Source: Pseudoalteromonas sp. XMcav2-N (GTDB taxonomy: Bacteria; Pseudomonadota; Gammaproteobacteria; Enterobacterales; Alteromonadaceae). From it: a DNA stretch of 64,000 bases. Positions within the stretch are counted from its first letter, which is position 1. Every line of letters begins with the position of its first letter. The position numbers were made by a program, and so were the translations under genes. The notes under the pieces were generated by a model. It was not told the origin of the DNA. It made no database searches and saw only the letters and a program-made list of their open reading frames with translations. The stretch is from NCBI RefSeq assembly GCF_024124545.1, contig NZ_JAMXSF010000002.1, positions 351,157 through 415,156 on the forward strand. Reading direction: 5' to 3'. This document shows, one piece after another, positions 27,964 to 36,663 of the stretch.

Positions 27964-29265
27964 ATGATAAGAAAAATTAGCGCTCTTGCGCTCGCACTGG
28001 GTTGTACCTTGCCTAACACAGCCCTGGCAGCACCAAAAAACATCATTTACATGATTGGCGACGGCATGGGACCTGCGTTTACAACCGCCTATCGCTATAT
28101 GCAAGACATTAAAGAAACCAAAGTTGTTGAACCCACTGTGTTTGACTCAATACTGGTCGGTATGGCACACACCTATCCGGATGATGATACCGTAGTCACG
28201 GACAGTGCTGCAGGCGCAACCGCACTCAGCACAGCGTCTAAAAGTTACAATGGCGCTATCGCTGTGGACACCCACAAACATGCGCTTAAGACGATGCTCG
28301 AAATGGCAAAAGAACAAGGTATGACGACGGCATTAGTAGCAACTTCACAGATAAACCACGCCACACCAGCGAGTTTTGCAGCACATAACGAGTCACGCCG
28401 CAACTATGACGAAATCGCCGATGACTACATAGACAACAAGGTTGCAGGCCAACTCCCTGTCGATTTAATGCTAGGTGGAGGTACAAAATACTTCATTCGT
28501 GACGACAGGAACCTGGTCAATGAGTTTAAGCAGGCAGGTTATCAATACGCAGACTCATTTAACAATTTGAATTCACTAAATCGCTTACCGGCGTTAGGGT
28601 TATTTGCAGAGGTAGCGTTTCCTCACGCCATAGATAGCGAACAGCCAAATCGCCTTACGACGATGACCGAAAAAACCCTTTCATTACTGCACAAACATAA
28701 TGAACAAGGTTTTTTTGTCATGATCGAGGGCAGCCAGATTGACTGGTGTGGCCATGCCAATGATATTGCTTGTGCAATGAAAGAGATGGATGATTTCGCC
28801 GGCGCGATTTCTCTCGCGAAAACATATGTAGATGCTAACCCAGACACCTTACTGGTTGTCACTGCAGACCACTCAACCGGTGGCCTGACCCTCGGAAGTA
28901 ATGGCGTTTATGAATGGAAGGCAGATGTTGTTGCGAAAGTTAAAGTCTCAGTTAAGGAATTGACCAATACCCTGTACGAAATGAAGCCTGAACTAATGGC
29001 TGGTTCCTGGACCGAGTTGACGGGCTTACCTTTTGACAAAGAGACCAAAAAGCACCTGGCAAGTGCACAAAAGGAGTCAAAAGAGGCGTTCTATAAGGCG
29101 ACTAATAAACTGATCAATGGTGCCAGCTTTACCGGATGGACGACAAAGGGCCACACCGCCATTGATGTGCAAATCTTTGCCTACGGAGAAGGCCGCGATG
29201 CCTTTATCGGGTCATTGAACAATACCCAGATCGCAGATAAGCTCATCTCTTATATTACCAAATAA
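27964..29265 (+). CDS. phoA: Secreted alkaline phosphatase, PhoA family
   Basis: The enzyme hydrolyses phosphate monoesters in the periplasm or outside the cell to supply phosphate. The 433-residue precursor has a signal peptide of about 22 residues (ending ALA). Metal-binding Asp33 is in MIGDGMG, the nucleophile Ser81 is in VVTDSAAGATAL, and EGSQIDWCGHAND and VTADHSTGGL provide further metal ligands. It resembles the shorter marine (Vibrio/Pseudoalteromonas) form with a large inserted loop. A clear Pho box is not visible upstream, although TAATCAC/GTGATTA arms with a 9-base gap occur at 27894-27916. It is divergent from the hydrolase and lies within an otherwise conserved fadD-tsaB block. 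Confidence 0.93.
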   Translation: MIRKISALALALGCTLPNTALAAPKNIIYMIGDGMGPAFTTAYRYMQDIKETKVVEPTVFDSILVGMAHTYPDDDTVVTDSAAGATALSTASKSYNGAIAVDTHKHALKTMLEMAKEQGMTTALVATSQINHATPASFAAHNESRRNYDEIADDYIDNKVAGQLPVDLMLGGGTKYFIRDDRNLVNEFKQAGYQYADSFNNLNSLNRLPALGLFAEVAFPHAIDSEQPNRLTTMTEKTLSLLHKHNEQGFFVMIEGSQIDWCGHANDIACAMKEMDDFAGAISLAKTYVDANPDTLLVVTADHSTGGLTLGSNGVYEWKADVVAKVKVSVKELTNTLYEMKPELMAGSWTELTGLPFDKETKKHLASAQKESKEAFYKATNKLINGASFTGWTTKGHTAIDVQIFAYGEGRDAFIGSLNNTQIADKLISYITK

Positions 29266-29279
29266 CCCCTCTTTTTTGC

Positions 29280-29298
29280 GGGCCTGGACAACAGGCCC
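29280..29298 (+). terminator. Probable terminator after the alkaline phosphatase
   Basis: GGGCCTG pairs with CAGGCCC around a 5-base loop between two convergent genes. The following plus-strand tail is only moderately T-rich. Confidence 0.6.
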
Positions 29299-29305
29299 AT
29301 TGTTA

Positions 29306-31348
29306 TCAAACCACTTGCTCTGTTGTGTCCTTACACTGATCTTTTAACAGGCTCATTGCCTCATCAATAGGCATCGCCTTGTAGTATAAGAACCCCTGTA
29401 CACAATCTACTTGTGATTGCTTAACCAATTTCTCTTCTTCTTTGGTCTCTACACCTTCTGCCACTAACCGAAACCCTAATTTGGCGATCATCTCAGACAG
29501 ATTGGTATACAAAGACACAGACTTACTGTTATAACTCTCAGGTAATAAACTCCGGTCTAATTTAATGGTGTCTATATTAAGCTTTGACAACACTGAAAGA
29601 CATGAATAACCTGTGCCGAAATCGTCCATTGCGCAGGCTATCTGATGTTCACGAAGTAAATTAACTACATCAACCGTTCGGTTGAAGTCTTCGATGTAAC
29701 TTGATTCAAGCAACTCGACTTCAACTTGCCCAGGGTAATCCGCAAACGCCTTTACAATGCGCTTATAGCCGCCTGTTAGTAAATTCTGCGGAGAGATATT
29801 AAAGCTCACTTTTGGCCTGAACCCAGCCCGGGCGAATTGTTCCAGATCGACTTCCAGCTGGTCGATAACAAAATTATCTATGATATGTAGCAGTGCGTGA
29901 TGCTCTAAGGTTGCAAGAAACCAGGGCCCCTGTACTCGACCATCCGAATCTTTCAGGCGCAAAAGCGCTTCAAAGCCCACAACATCTTTAGTATAGGGGT
30001 TTATTTTAGGCTGATAAAACAGCATCAGCTCGCCCCGATTCAGGGCATCGGTGACTTCTTTCAGACTATGAACATTGATCTGCTCCTCTCGTTGAGAGCG
30101 CGTATACGAGCTTTCTGCTCCGGCTTCTATCAACCTTCCGGTTGTAAACCGCTTGAGCAGCACATCAAGCGCCTTGCCGGACAAGTTATGATCACGATTA
30201 AATTTTAAAAATGGAAAATACAAACATGCATTCAACGCGATCAGCACCACTTGCAGCACAATGCCGCTGATACTCTGTGTCAGTAGCCAGCCGCTAACAA
30301 AAACAGGGGTGAACCAGGGAATATCCATTGCCGGGTTCAGTGAAATAAGTCCGGTTGAAATACAAGTATAAGCAATTAAGGCGTTGAGCAGCGGGCTAAG
30401 TAAAAAAGGAATGAGCAAGTAAGGATTAAACACAATTGGCAGCGCATAGAGCATAACCTCACTGATATTAAACAGGGCAAGTGGCGATGCTATCATGGCA
30501 ATGCTTCGCTCATGGCGTGCACTTTTGAGTAGCAATGACGCTACGATCAGCCCCCAGATACAACCAGTTCCGCCAATAATCACAAAACAGGTATAAAAGT
30601 CATAACTCGAAAGCTGAGGTAACACCAAATAATCGGTCAGGTCACCGGAAACTAATAAGTGGTAAGTGTTGTCACCATGGACGCCGATAAACCACAGTAA
30701 ATGTGAAAAAATCAACTGGGCAGAAATCTTTTCGAACACGTTCCAGGTCGGGTTAAGTAGTTTTAAAGTACTGTGTATCTGTCCGGAAAAATGGTCAAAC
30801 ACAGGGATCACCATTAAGATCAAAGCAGTGACCAGAATGTAAGGGATGATGAGATTAAGGTGTTTACGCAAAAAAAGACTAATCGAGCTAATCCCTACCA
30901 GCCTGAGCCAGCGAACCCGTTCAATATGGGCCAGTAAATAGCAGCAAAGCACAGGCATAAGTAGTGAATACAACATACCGTTTCTATGCACTATGGTCAG
31001 GCTCCCCTGGCTTATTTCAATGTATCCCGTTGTAGCCGTAAAACAGGCGAGTACCAACACTGGACCAGCAATGGTGTGGATTTTTAAGTTTTTTGACAGA
31101 TAGTAACTAAAAGAGATTAATGTCAGTAAAGGAAATATCCCCCAAACCAGGGTATTGAAGTCGCCAAGAGCTTGATACTTAAGTTTGCTCAGGTCGTCTC
31201 CAAGCCACTGATTTAAAAGAGTGATTACTGAAGCAACGATAAAAAATGGGATAAGAGCAATGTAGCCTTCACGCAGGGACAAAACAATCGTATTTGAAGA
31301 AAGCCTGAGTGCAAACTGGTTAAATCTGTTCAGCAAACTCGTAACCAT
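29306..31348 (-). CDS. PTS EIIC (lactose/cellobiose type)-EAL fusion protein
   Basis: The first ~385 of 680 residues form an integral membrane domain of the PTS EIIC Lac/Cel type, with GVHGDNTYHLL at 222-232 and the signature ALFNISEVMLYALPIVFNP around 291-309, where Glu297 matches the conserved Glu of sugar-binding EIICs. After a short linker comes an EAL phosphodiesterase domain: FEALLRL (Glu460), FNISPQN, VELLESSY, DDFGTGYSCL, IKLDRSLL, AEGVET and QGFLYY, all catalytic residues in place. No EIIA or EIIB genes are nearby. The fusion suggests a membrane receptor in which sugar binding or occupancy controls c-di-GMP hydrolysis, rather than a transporter. Such fusions are annotated in related genomes, but the signal is not established. 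The ATG at 31348 has a weak ribosome site. Confidence 0.9.
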   Translation of the reverse strand: MVTSLLNRFNQFALRLSSNTIVLSLREGYIALIPFFIVASVITLLNQWLGDDLSKLKYQALGDFNTLVWGIFPLLTLISFSYYLSKNLKIHTIAGPVLVLACFTATTGYIEISQGSLTIVHRNGMLYSLLMPVLCCYLLAHIERVRWLRLVGISSISLFLRKHLNLIIPYILVTALILMVIPVFDHFSGQIHSTLKLLNPTWNVFEKISAQLIFSHLLWFIGVHGDNTYHLLVSGDLTDYLVLPQLSSYDFYTCFVIIGGTGCIWGLIVASLLLKSARHERSIAMIASPLALFNISEVMLYALPIVFNPYLLIPFLLSPLLNALIAYTCISTGLISLNPAMDIPWFTPVFVSGWLLTQSISGIVLQVVLIALNACLYFPFLKFNRDHNLSGKALDVLLKRFTTGRLIEAGAESSYTRSQREEQINVHSLKEVTDALNRGELMLFYQPKINPYTKDVVGFEALLRLKDSDGRVQGPWFLATLEHHALLHIIDNFVIDQLEVDLEQFARAGFRPKVSFNISPQNLLTGGYKRIVKAFADYPGQVEVELLESSYIEDFNRTVDVVNLLREHQIACAMDDFGTGYSCLSVLSKLNIDTIKLDRSLLPESYNSKSVSLYTNLSEMIAKLGFRLVAEGVETKEEEKLVKQSQVDCVQGFLYYKAMPIDEAMSLLKDQCKDTTEQVV

Positions 31349-31512
31349 AAATTGTTCTTTTCTTTTAACATTACTCCAAAAACAGATTAAAACAAATGAA
31401 TTGACTAAATTTTTGCTGAAAAATATTCATAGTAAATTTAGGGAGTTTACATAGCTGAACGTGATGTCAGTGATATTGTGAGTAACTATACCAGTCTAAA
31501 AGGCAGACCGCG

Positions 31513-31800
31513 TCAGGCATATATACTCACACCGAGCAAAGATTGAACTTCACTACGTCGGTCCTGGTTTTGAATTGCACTGTAGGATTGGATTGCAACA
31601 CTGGTTTTGTAATTGGGTTGATCATAGATCACAGCGCGTTTGTCTTCATTGTACTGCTGCGCGAGTGCAACCCCAGCATCTGAAAACTTGAGCTTAGTCG
31701 TTGCTTGAACAGGAGACTGTGTTTCGCTGGCAGCAGGTTTTGTAACCGACTGCCTTAGCTGGTAAGTATCCTGATTTTGAACAAGCTGGTTGATTTTCAT
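31513..31800 (-). CDS. Small protein of unknown function downstream of tsaB
   Basis: I do not recognise this 95-residue protein. It has a polar, low-complexity N-terminal half rich in Gln, Ser and Thr and a more ordered C-terminal half: FSDAGVALAQQYNEDKRAVIYDQPNYKTSVAIQSYSAIQNQDRRSEVQSLLG with an end of VSIYA. No signal peptide or membrane segment is present. It lies 48 bases after tsaB on the same strand and could be its last operon member. The well-defined C terminus suggests a real conserved gene. The ribosome site is weak. Confidence 0.65.
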   Translation of the reverse strand: MKINQLVQNQDTYQLRQSVTKPAASETQSPVQATTKLKFSDAGVALAQQYNEDKRAVIYDQPNYKTSVAIQSYSAIQNQDRRSEVQSLLGVSIYA

Positions 31801-31848
31801 CAGTCTTTTTCACTCAAATACACAATGCACCAATTCAAGATTAGCCTG

Positions 31849-32535
31849 TTATTCGCGCCCAGGCAACTTCTTCCAGGTCACCGTATCTCTGACATACTGA
31901 GGCTGAGCATCTGCTGCATTCACAACCTGTCCTGCTTCAAACTGTTCAGCACCAGTGATCAGCATGTACTCTGCATGAGGCAACGTAATGTCTGTATTCA
32001 GGTCCAATGACAGCTTCTCAGCAACGTCTGAATATGTCTGCCAGCCGGTACCCACGGCCAATACGCCTTGATAGTCACCTTCTATGAGCTCAGGCTTAAT
32101 CACAGTTTCTTCTGTGAGCGCTACGGCCTGATTATTCTCTCCTCTGGTGTAGTTACACAGATAAACTTCACCCATGCGGGCATCAATAGCCACCAGTACC
32201 TGTTGAGCAGTTGTCTGAGCAAACGCTTGCTGAGCCATCGCTTGCAGCGTCGAGACTCCCGCCAATTGTAAATTGCCCGAGTAAGCCAGCCCCTGGGCGA
32301 CAGCAACCCCTATACGTACTCCGGTAAAACTACCGGGACCACGGCCAAACACAAGTCCATCCAAATCTTTTAGCTGGCAACCAGCGTCAGACAAAATCTG
32401 TTCTATCAGGGGCAGTATTTTCTGACTATGTTGCTGAGGACATTCTTCAAAATGACGATAGATCTTGTTGTTGTACGACAAAGCCAGGCTCAGTGCTTCT
32501 GTTGAAGCATCCAGGGCAAGCAAATTATATTTCAT
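31849..32535 (-). CDS. tsaB: tRNA threonylcarbamoyladenosine biosynthesis protein TsaB
   Basis: TsaB is an inactive-kinase-fold partner of TsaD and TsaE in making t6A at position 37 of ANN-reading tRNAs. The 228-residue protein begins NLLALDASTEALSLAL and contains FGRGPGSFTGVRIGVAVAQGLAY, both family hallmarks. The ATG at 32535 is preferred over an upstream TTG at 32544. It overlaps the end of yoaA by 11 bases, so the two genes are coupled as in other gammaproteobacteria. Confidence 0.95.
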   Translation of the reverse strand: MKYNLLALDASTEALSLALSYNNKIYRHFEECPQQHSQKILPLIEQILSDAGCQLKDLDGLVFGRGPGSFTGVRIGVAVAQGLAYSGNLQLAGVSTLQAMAQQAFAQTTAQQVLVAIDARMGEVYLCNYTRGENNQAVALTEETVIKPELIEGDYQGVLAVGTGWQTYSDVAEKLSLDLNTDITLPHAEYMLITGAEQFEAGQVVNAADAQPQYVRDTVTWKKLPGRE

Positions 32536-34444
32536 GCTGGTCAATATTCTCTAAAAATGACAATGCCTTATCCAGATCACGGGTCCGTGACATGGGTGGC
32601 AAACTTTTAATAAAGGTTTCACCGTATTTTCGCGTAACCAAGCGATTATCGCAAATAATTAGCACACCTTTGTCCTTTTTATCCCGGATCAGACGCCCAA
32701 CCCCCTGTTTTAGAGCGATTACAGCAAGAGGCAACTGAATATCATCAAACGGCTCTTTGTCCTGCAGCTGTGCATCTTTCATCCGGGCTTGTAGCAGAGG
32801 ATCGTCAGGTGAAGTAAAAGGGAGTTTATCTATCAGTACACAGCTCAATGTATCACCACGCACATCAACCCCTTCCCAAAATGAAGCCGTTCCCATAAGC
32901 ACAGCATTGCCGTGGCGAACAAACTGCTCCAAAATTATGCGTTTAGAGGCTTGCCCTTGCATAAACACAGGATATTCTGTTGCAGTACTCAGTCCTTCGT
33001 ACACCAGATGCATGACCCGGTAACTGGTAAAGAGTAAAAACGTTCGCCCTTTAGCGGCATTGATCACCTGCTTGGCAATTTTTACCAAGGCATGGGGCAT
33101 CAGCTCGTCTTTACTTTCAGGAAGGTAGCGAGGCAGGCAGAGCATGGCCTGCGACTCATAGTCAAACGGGCTGTCGACAATAGCCAGGTGGTCAGGCTTA
33201 AGCCCCAGACTGGCATTAAAGTGCGCAAGGCTATTGTCCACCGACAAAGTTGCTGAGGTAAATACAAAGCTGGCTTCGCTCTTAGCCATCATGTCTTTAA
33301 ACCGACTGGAGACATCCAAAGGCGTGATATGAATTGTCAAAAAGCGTCGGGTCGTTTCGAACCAATAGCTAAAGCCAGACAAACTAACGTCAAAGGCTCT
33401 ATCAAGTTGCCCTTTAAAAGATAAGACTCGCTCCAGTGGATGTTCAATTTTGTCTGAACGGTCGAGACATAGCTTGAGTACCTGATACAAAAAATCCAGA
33501 TTGCTGATCACTCTGTGCAATGCATCACAGATCACCTTGTCCTGTAGTTTTTCTCGCCAATCTCCTCGGGCTCCGTCGCTGCCAAACACCAGCCGCAGAT
33601 CTGCAACACTGGTCTCTAACTTGTTCAGCGTTTTGCCTAGTTGCAGCATATCCGGTATATCACTGCGATAAACGAGTCTTAGATCGTTAATCAGCGCCTG
33701 CAACTGTTTAGTACTTATGGACTCTCCGAAGTAATCGGATGCAATTTCGCCTAGCTGGTGCGCCTCATCAAATATATAGGTATCTGCTGTTGGCATCAGC
33801 TCGGCAAAGCCTGATTCTTTCACCGACATATCGGCAAAAAACAAGTGGTGGTTGATCACCACCAGATCAGCCTCAGCAGCTTTCAACCTGGCCTTACGTA
33901 TGTAACATTCTGCAAAATCAGGACAGTCCTTACCCAAACAGTTATCTGCTGTGGAATTAACATAAGGCAGCACTTTGGCGTCTTCTTCTATACCGACACA
34001 GTCCGCAAGGTCTCCGCTTTGGGTTTCTGTGGCAAACTTTGCCACCATCGCCAGCTGGTGCATGACATCAGGGTCGTCACTGGGCACATGTGCAACGTGT
34101 TCATTCAGGCGATAAGTACACAGGTAATTCGCCCGGCCCTTGAGTAAGGCAACTTTGCGACCCTTACCAAGCGCTTTGAGTAGCTCAGGTAAATCTCTGT
34201 GGTAAAGTTGCTCCTGAAGTGCTTTAGAGCCAGTTGAAATGATGACCTTTTTATTGTTCAGAAGTGCCGGAACCAGATAAGCAAATGTTTTACCTGTACC
34301 TGTACCTGCTTCAACCACACATTGTCCACCCTCTTTGACCACCTGATCTATGGCTTCAGCCATATCGATTTGAGGCTGTCTTGGCTGATAACCGTTAAAG
34401 TGACGAGCCAGGGGACCGTTTTCTGAAAAATACTGTGTGATAGA
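32525..34444 (-). CDS. yoaA: DinG/XPD-family ATP-dependent helicase YoaA
   Basis: This is an iron-sulfur superfamily 2 DNA helicase; E. coli YoaA works with the replication clamp-loader subunit HolC in repair of stalled forks. Visible motifs are YQPRQPQ (Q-like), the Walker A EAGTGTGKT, four cysteines of the Fe-S cluster (LCTYRL, then DNCLGKDCPDFAEC), DEAH (IFDEAHQLG), TSATLSVDNS and the C-terminal QGVGRLIRD. There is no ATG before the Q motif. I choose the TTG at 34444 (SITQYFSENGPLARHF), which gives about 639 residues and the usual family N terminus; the frame is open up to a TTG at 34510. The stop overlaps tsaB. Confidence 0.9.
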   Translation of the reverse strand, partial: SITQYFSENGPLARHFNGYQPRQPQIDMAEAIDQVVKEGGQCVVEAGTGTGKTFAYLVPALLNNKKVIISTGSKALQEQLYHRDLPELLKALGKGRKVALLKGRANYLCTYRLNEHVAHVPSDDPDVMHQLAMVAKFATETQSGDLADCVGIEEDAKVLPYVNSTADNCLGKDCPDFAECYIRKARLKAAEADLVVINHHLFFADMSVKESGFAELMPTADTYIFDEAHQLGEIASDYFGESISTKQLQALINDLRLVYRSDIPDMLQLGKTLNKLETSVADLRLVFGSDGARGDWREKLQDKVICDALHRVISNLDFLYQVLKLCLDRSDKIEHPLERVLSFKGQLDRAFDVSLSGFSYWFETTRRFLTIHITPLDVSSRFKDMMAKSEASFVFTSATLSVDNSLAHFNASLGLKPDHLAIVDSPFDYESQAMLCLPRYLPESKDELMPHALVKIAKQVINAAKGRTFLLFTSYRVMHLVYEGLSTATEYPVFMQGQASKRIILEQFVRHGNAVLMGTASFWEGVDVRGDTLSCVLIDKLPFTSPDDPLLQARMKDAQLQDKEPFDDIQLPLAVIALKQGVGRLIRDKKDKGVLIICDNRLVTRKYGETFIKSLPPMSRTRDLDKALSFLENIDQHEI

Positions 34445-34798
34445 CAAAATTATAAGCACTGCATGATAACTGGGCGGAGCAATTTTATGGTGGATAAGGG
34501 GTAAGCGCAAGTAGGCCTGGTTTTGTTTAGTGGTCAGTCAGAACCTTTAAGTCCTGTATTCTCTGGTGCACCGAGCGTGTTGTTTTATAACATTGTACTC
34601 GAGCCAAAAAATAAGTACCTGGCTTTGCAGTTCTGGTTCAATTAAACCCTGTCAAATTAGACACCAACTCATTTTATGGCCCAGGTGTTTTTGCTTATCA
34701 GACAAGATTAGAAGCACCAGATAGCTAACTAAATCAAGCTCGTGTTTATTTCTCGACGGCGACACTTCTAGACACCTTTAAAAACAGATTGATACCAT
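34445..34798. other. Intergenic region upstream of yoaA
   Basis: About 350 bases contain no gene that I can support. The yoaA promoter must lie here. The dyad TGTCAAATTAGACA at 34650-34663 is repeated exactly, in reverse orientation, upstream of the YkvA-type gene. Confidence 0.5.
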
Positions 34799-35092
34799 TC
34801 ATCGACTTTCAAATACCTTTTTATACCAATATGACTGTTGATTGTGCTTAAACCATACTCTGTTGCCTTTACTGAGAAACCCCTTTAACTGCTTCATATT
34901 GACGTTGTAACGATAAAACAAAGCAATGATCTCTCTTAATTCTTCATCATCAAGTGACTTATCTGTCTCAATGATTATCGAAAACCCTTGTCCAAAGACA
35001 TCATTAACACAAGACAACGCATTTAACCGGTCGAAAAAACTCTGCTCATCCGCCGGAGACAAAAACTTAACGCTCTTTGCTTCTAACTTCAT
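34799..35092 (-). CDS. Small cytoplasmic protein of unknown function
   Basis: I do not recognise this 97-residue protein. It starts MKLEAKSVKFLSPADEQSFFDRLNAL and reads as an alpha/beta domain: IIIETDKSLDDEELREIIALFYRYNVNMKQLKGFL followed by a basic, aromatic C terminus (VWFKHNQQSYWYKKVF). No signal peptide or membrane segment is present. The mix of acidic helix and strand segments makes it look like a real protein rather than a chance frame. It stands alone between yoaA and a DUF1289 gene, both on the same strand. Confidence 0.65.
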   Translation of the reverse strand: MKLEAKSVKFLSPADEQSFFDRLNALSCVNDVFGQGFSIIIETDKSLDDEELREIIALFYRYNVNMKQLKGFLSKGNRVWFKHNQQSYWYKKVFESR

Positions 35093-35162
35093 ATATTTCT
35101 AATTTTTATGGCGCATGGATATTATGATGCGGTTGTTGTCAGCAGATACAACCAAGCACACA

Positions 35163-35366
35163 TCAGCGCGCTCTTCTTTTCTCGCACGCTTCTAAAATCA
35201 TTCTTTTTTGTTCATTGCTGGATGACTGCCAGTTCATGATTTCATTTAGCGTACGATAACAGCCAACACAGACATCATTATTATCAAGACAACAATGGCG
35301 TATACAGGGCGATGCCACCTGCACTGCTTCTTCTTGCGCAGATTCAGGCTCTTTGTTCACGCTCAT
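35163..35366 (-). CDS. DUF1289 cysteine-rich small protein
   Basis: The 67-residue protein matches DUF1289: SPCIRHCCLDNNDVCVGCYRTLNEIMNW carries the four-cysteine arrangement (CxxxC...CxxC) typical of the family, suggesting metal or cluster binding. The ATG at 35366 is preferred with GGAG seven bases upstream; a TTG one codon earlier is possible. The function of the family is unknown. It is followed by the unknown 97-residue gene on the same strand. Confidence 0.85.
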   Translation of the reverse strand: MSVNKEPESAQEEAVQVASPCIRHCCLDNNDVCVGCYRTLNEIMNWQSSSNEQKRMILEACEKRRAR

Positions 35367-35579
35367 CAATCAACTCCGCAATGATTTTTAAGACATTATA
35401 CCCCATTAGACACTAGCTGAAACATTTTGCTTGCCAACAGATAAAAAATGACTATGATGCGCGCAGCAAAGCAGGCAGCAAGCCATAAAGCCCAGAGCCA
35501 CGAGGTTAAGACTACTTCTTCTCTTTTGCTTTAATGACACACTTTTTGATGTTGATATGACTTAGTATAGGAAATCAGG

Positions 35580-36090
35580 TTGGCCGCTTTAGTTCATTTT
35601 CCTGCAGCGCACGGCGATTCGCCCACAGACGATACACTGTTTTCACTCATTGCTGATGATTTACTGAGCCAGGGTTATAGCATTCGCCCAGGTGCGCTGG
35701 CTTGACTGGACCAGCCGGTTACAGCAGTTTTTGAACCGTCGCCTATTTATGGGACTGTTTTCATTTGAAAGTCATTTTGCCCATTACGCCAGTGGCAGTT
35801 ATTACAAACGCCATTACGACGCGTTCAGAGGTGAAACCAACCGCGTCCTCTCGCTGGTTACCTATCTGAATCCTGGGTGGGGACACAATGATGGCGGTGA
35901 AATGGTACTCTACCAGGATGACCATGACCTGGAAGGCATAAAAGTAGTCCCTTTGCATGGCACACTGGCCTTGTTTTTAAGTGAAGAGTTTCCTCATGAA
36001 GTACTCCCCGCCAAACGAGATAGATACTCTATTGCAGGTTGGTTTAGGGTTAATACCTCCATTGCAGGCAAAATAGACCCTCCAAGATAA
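35580..36090 (+). pseudogene. 2OG-Fe(II) oxygenase (SM-20-like), broken by an internal deletion
   Basis: Two reading frames together encode parts of one 2-oxoglutarate/iron dioxygenase. The first, from a TTG at 35580 with AGGAAATCAGG just upstream, reads AALVHFPAAHG...LFSLIADDLLSQGYSIRPGALA and stops at TGA near 35705. The second frame takes over near 35692 with RWLDWTSRLQQFLNRRLFMGLFSFESHF and keeps the iron ligands HYD (KRHYDAF) and the distal His (FPHEVLP) plus the 2OG Arg (RYSIAGWF). In the family, roughly 60-70 residues normally separate these two parts. The junction contains GTGCGCTGGCT, which fits both the end of part one and the start of part two in different frames, as expected after deletion between short direct repeats. 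The product is probably non-functional. Confidence 0.78.
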
Positions 36091-36137
36091 AACCAGGCAC
36101 TAAGCCCGGACAAAACACCTTGTCCGCGGCTTAGGTA

Positions 36138-36365
36138 TTAGGCCCATGTATCTAAATGTTGTTCTTCGTCGTCGATCTCTCTATCATCTTCGTCTTTTTT
36201 GCGGGCATCTTCCTCATGATGTTTTTGTTGCGCCATCTCCAGTAAGTGCTTTTTACGCTTAATCCTTTCTGTTCGATTATCGAGCACTCCCGCAACTTTA
36301 AACGGCCCATCATGGCTAACCTGCAGTCTGACTATCGGCGCCAGAAACGGTTTAAATGCATCCAT
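36138..36365 (-). CDS. Small highly charged protein of unknown function
   Basis: I do not recognise this 75-residue protein. The N-terminal half (MDAFKPFLAPIVRLQVSHDGPF KVAGVLDNRTERIKRKKHLL, written here with a break) looks folded; the C-terminal half is a run of charged residues rich in His, Asp, Glu and Lys ending DTWA. The ATG at 36365 is preferred over one nine codons upstream because AGAGGTGGG lies just before it. It is the last gene before the his leader and points away from it. Coding is supported by the ribosome site and composition only. Confidence 0.6.
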   Translation of the reverse strand: MDAFKPFLAPIVRLQVSHDGPFKVAGVLDNRTERIKRKKHLLEMAQQKHHEEDARKKDEDDREIDDEEQHLDTWA

Positions 36366-36536
36366 AACCCACCTCTTTTCGTGGTATTTCATGCCTTTAT
36401 TATCGACAGTTATAATTTATTCTTTAATTTATGTAAAAAAGTTCTTGCGTGCAATTCCCCTCCTGTGTTTATCTATAAATACATTTTGAGCGCCTAAGGC
36501 GCGTCACGTTTTAGATAAACAATAAGAGAATCTGAC

Positions 36537-36587
36537 ATGCTTATTACACTGACAGCTATCCATCATCACCATCATACACCGGGATAA
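36537..36587 (+). CDS. hisL: his operon leader peptide
   Basis: A 16-codon open frame reads MLITLTAI, five consecutive histidine codons (CAT CAT CAC CAT CAT), then TPG and a TAA stop. Ribosome stalling at the His codons when His-tRNA is short should prevent the downstream terminator from forming. It lies 126 bases before hisG, as in enteric his operons. The upstream AATAAGAGAATCT supplies a modest ribosome site. Confidence 0.95.
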   Translation: MLITLTAIHHHHHTPG

Positions 36588-36663
36588 CCTGTCAGGTATT
36601 TCGCTGGTGGGTTATTCCTTCAAGGAACCTCCGGCGAACTAGCACTCAACATAATTTATTTTC

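Noticed and set aside
35692..36090. A stand-alone 132-residue 2OG oxygenase gene
   Set aside because: It lacks the family N terminus, which is present just upstream in another frame; the pseudogene reading explains both parts.
36445..36480. A his promoter from TTGCGT and TATAAA
   Set aside because: The spacing of these elements is about 23 bases, too long for a standard sigma-70 promoter; the true promoter could not be placed.
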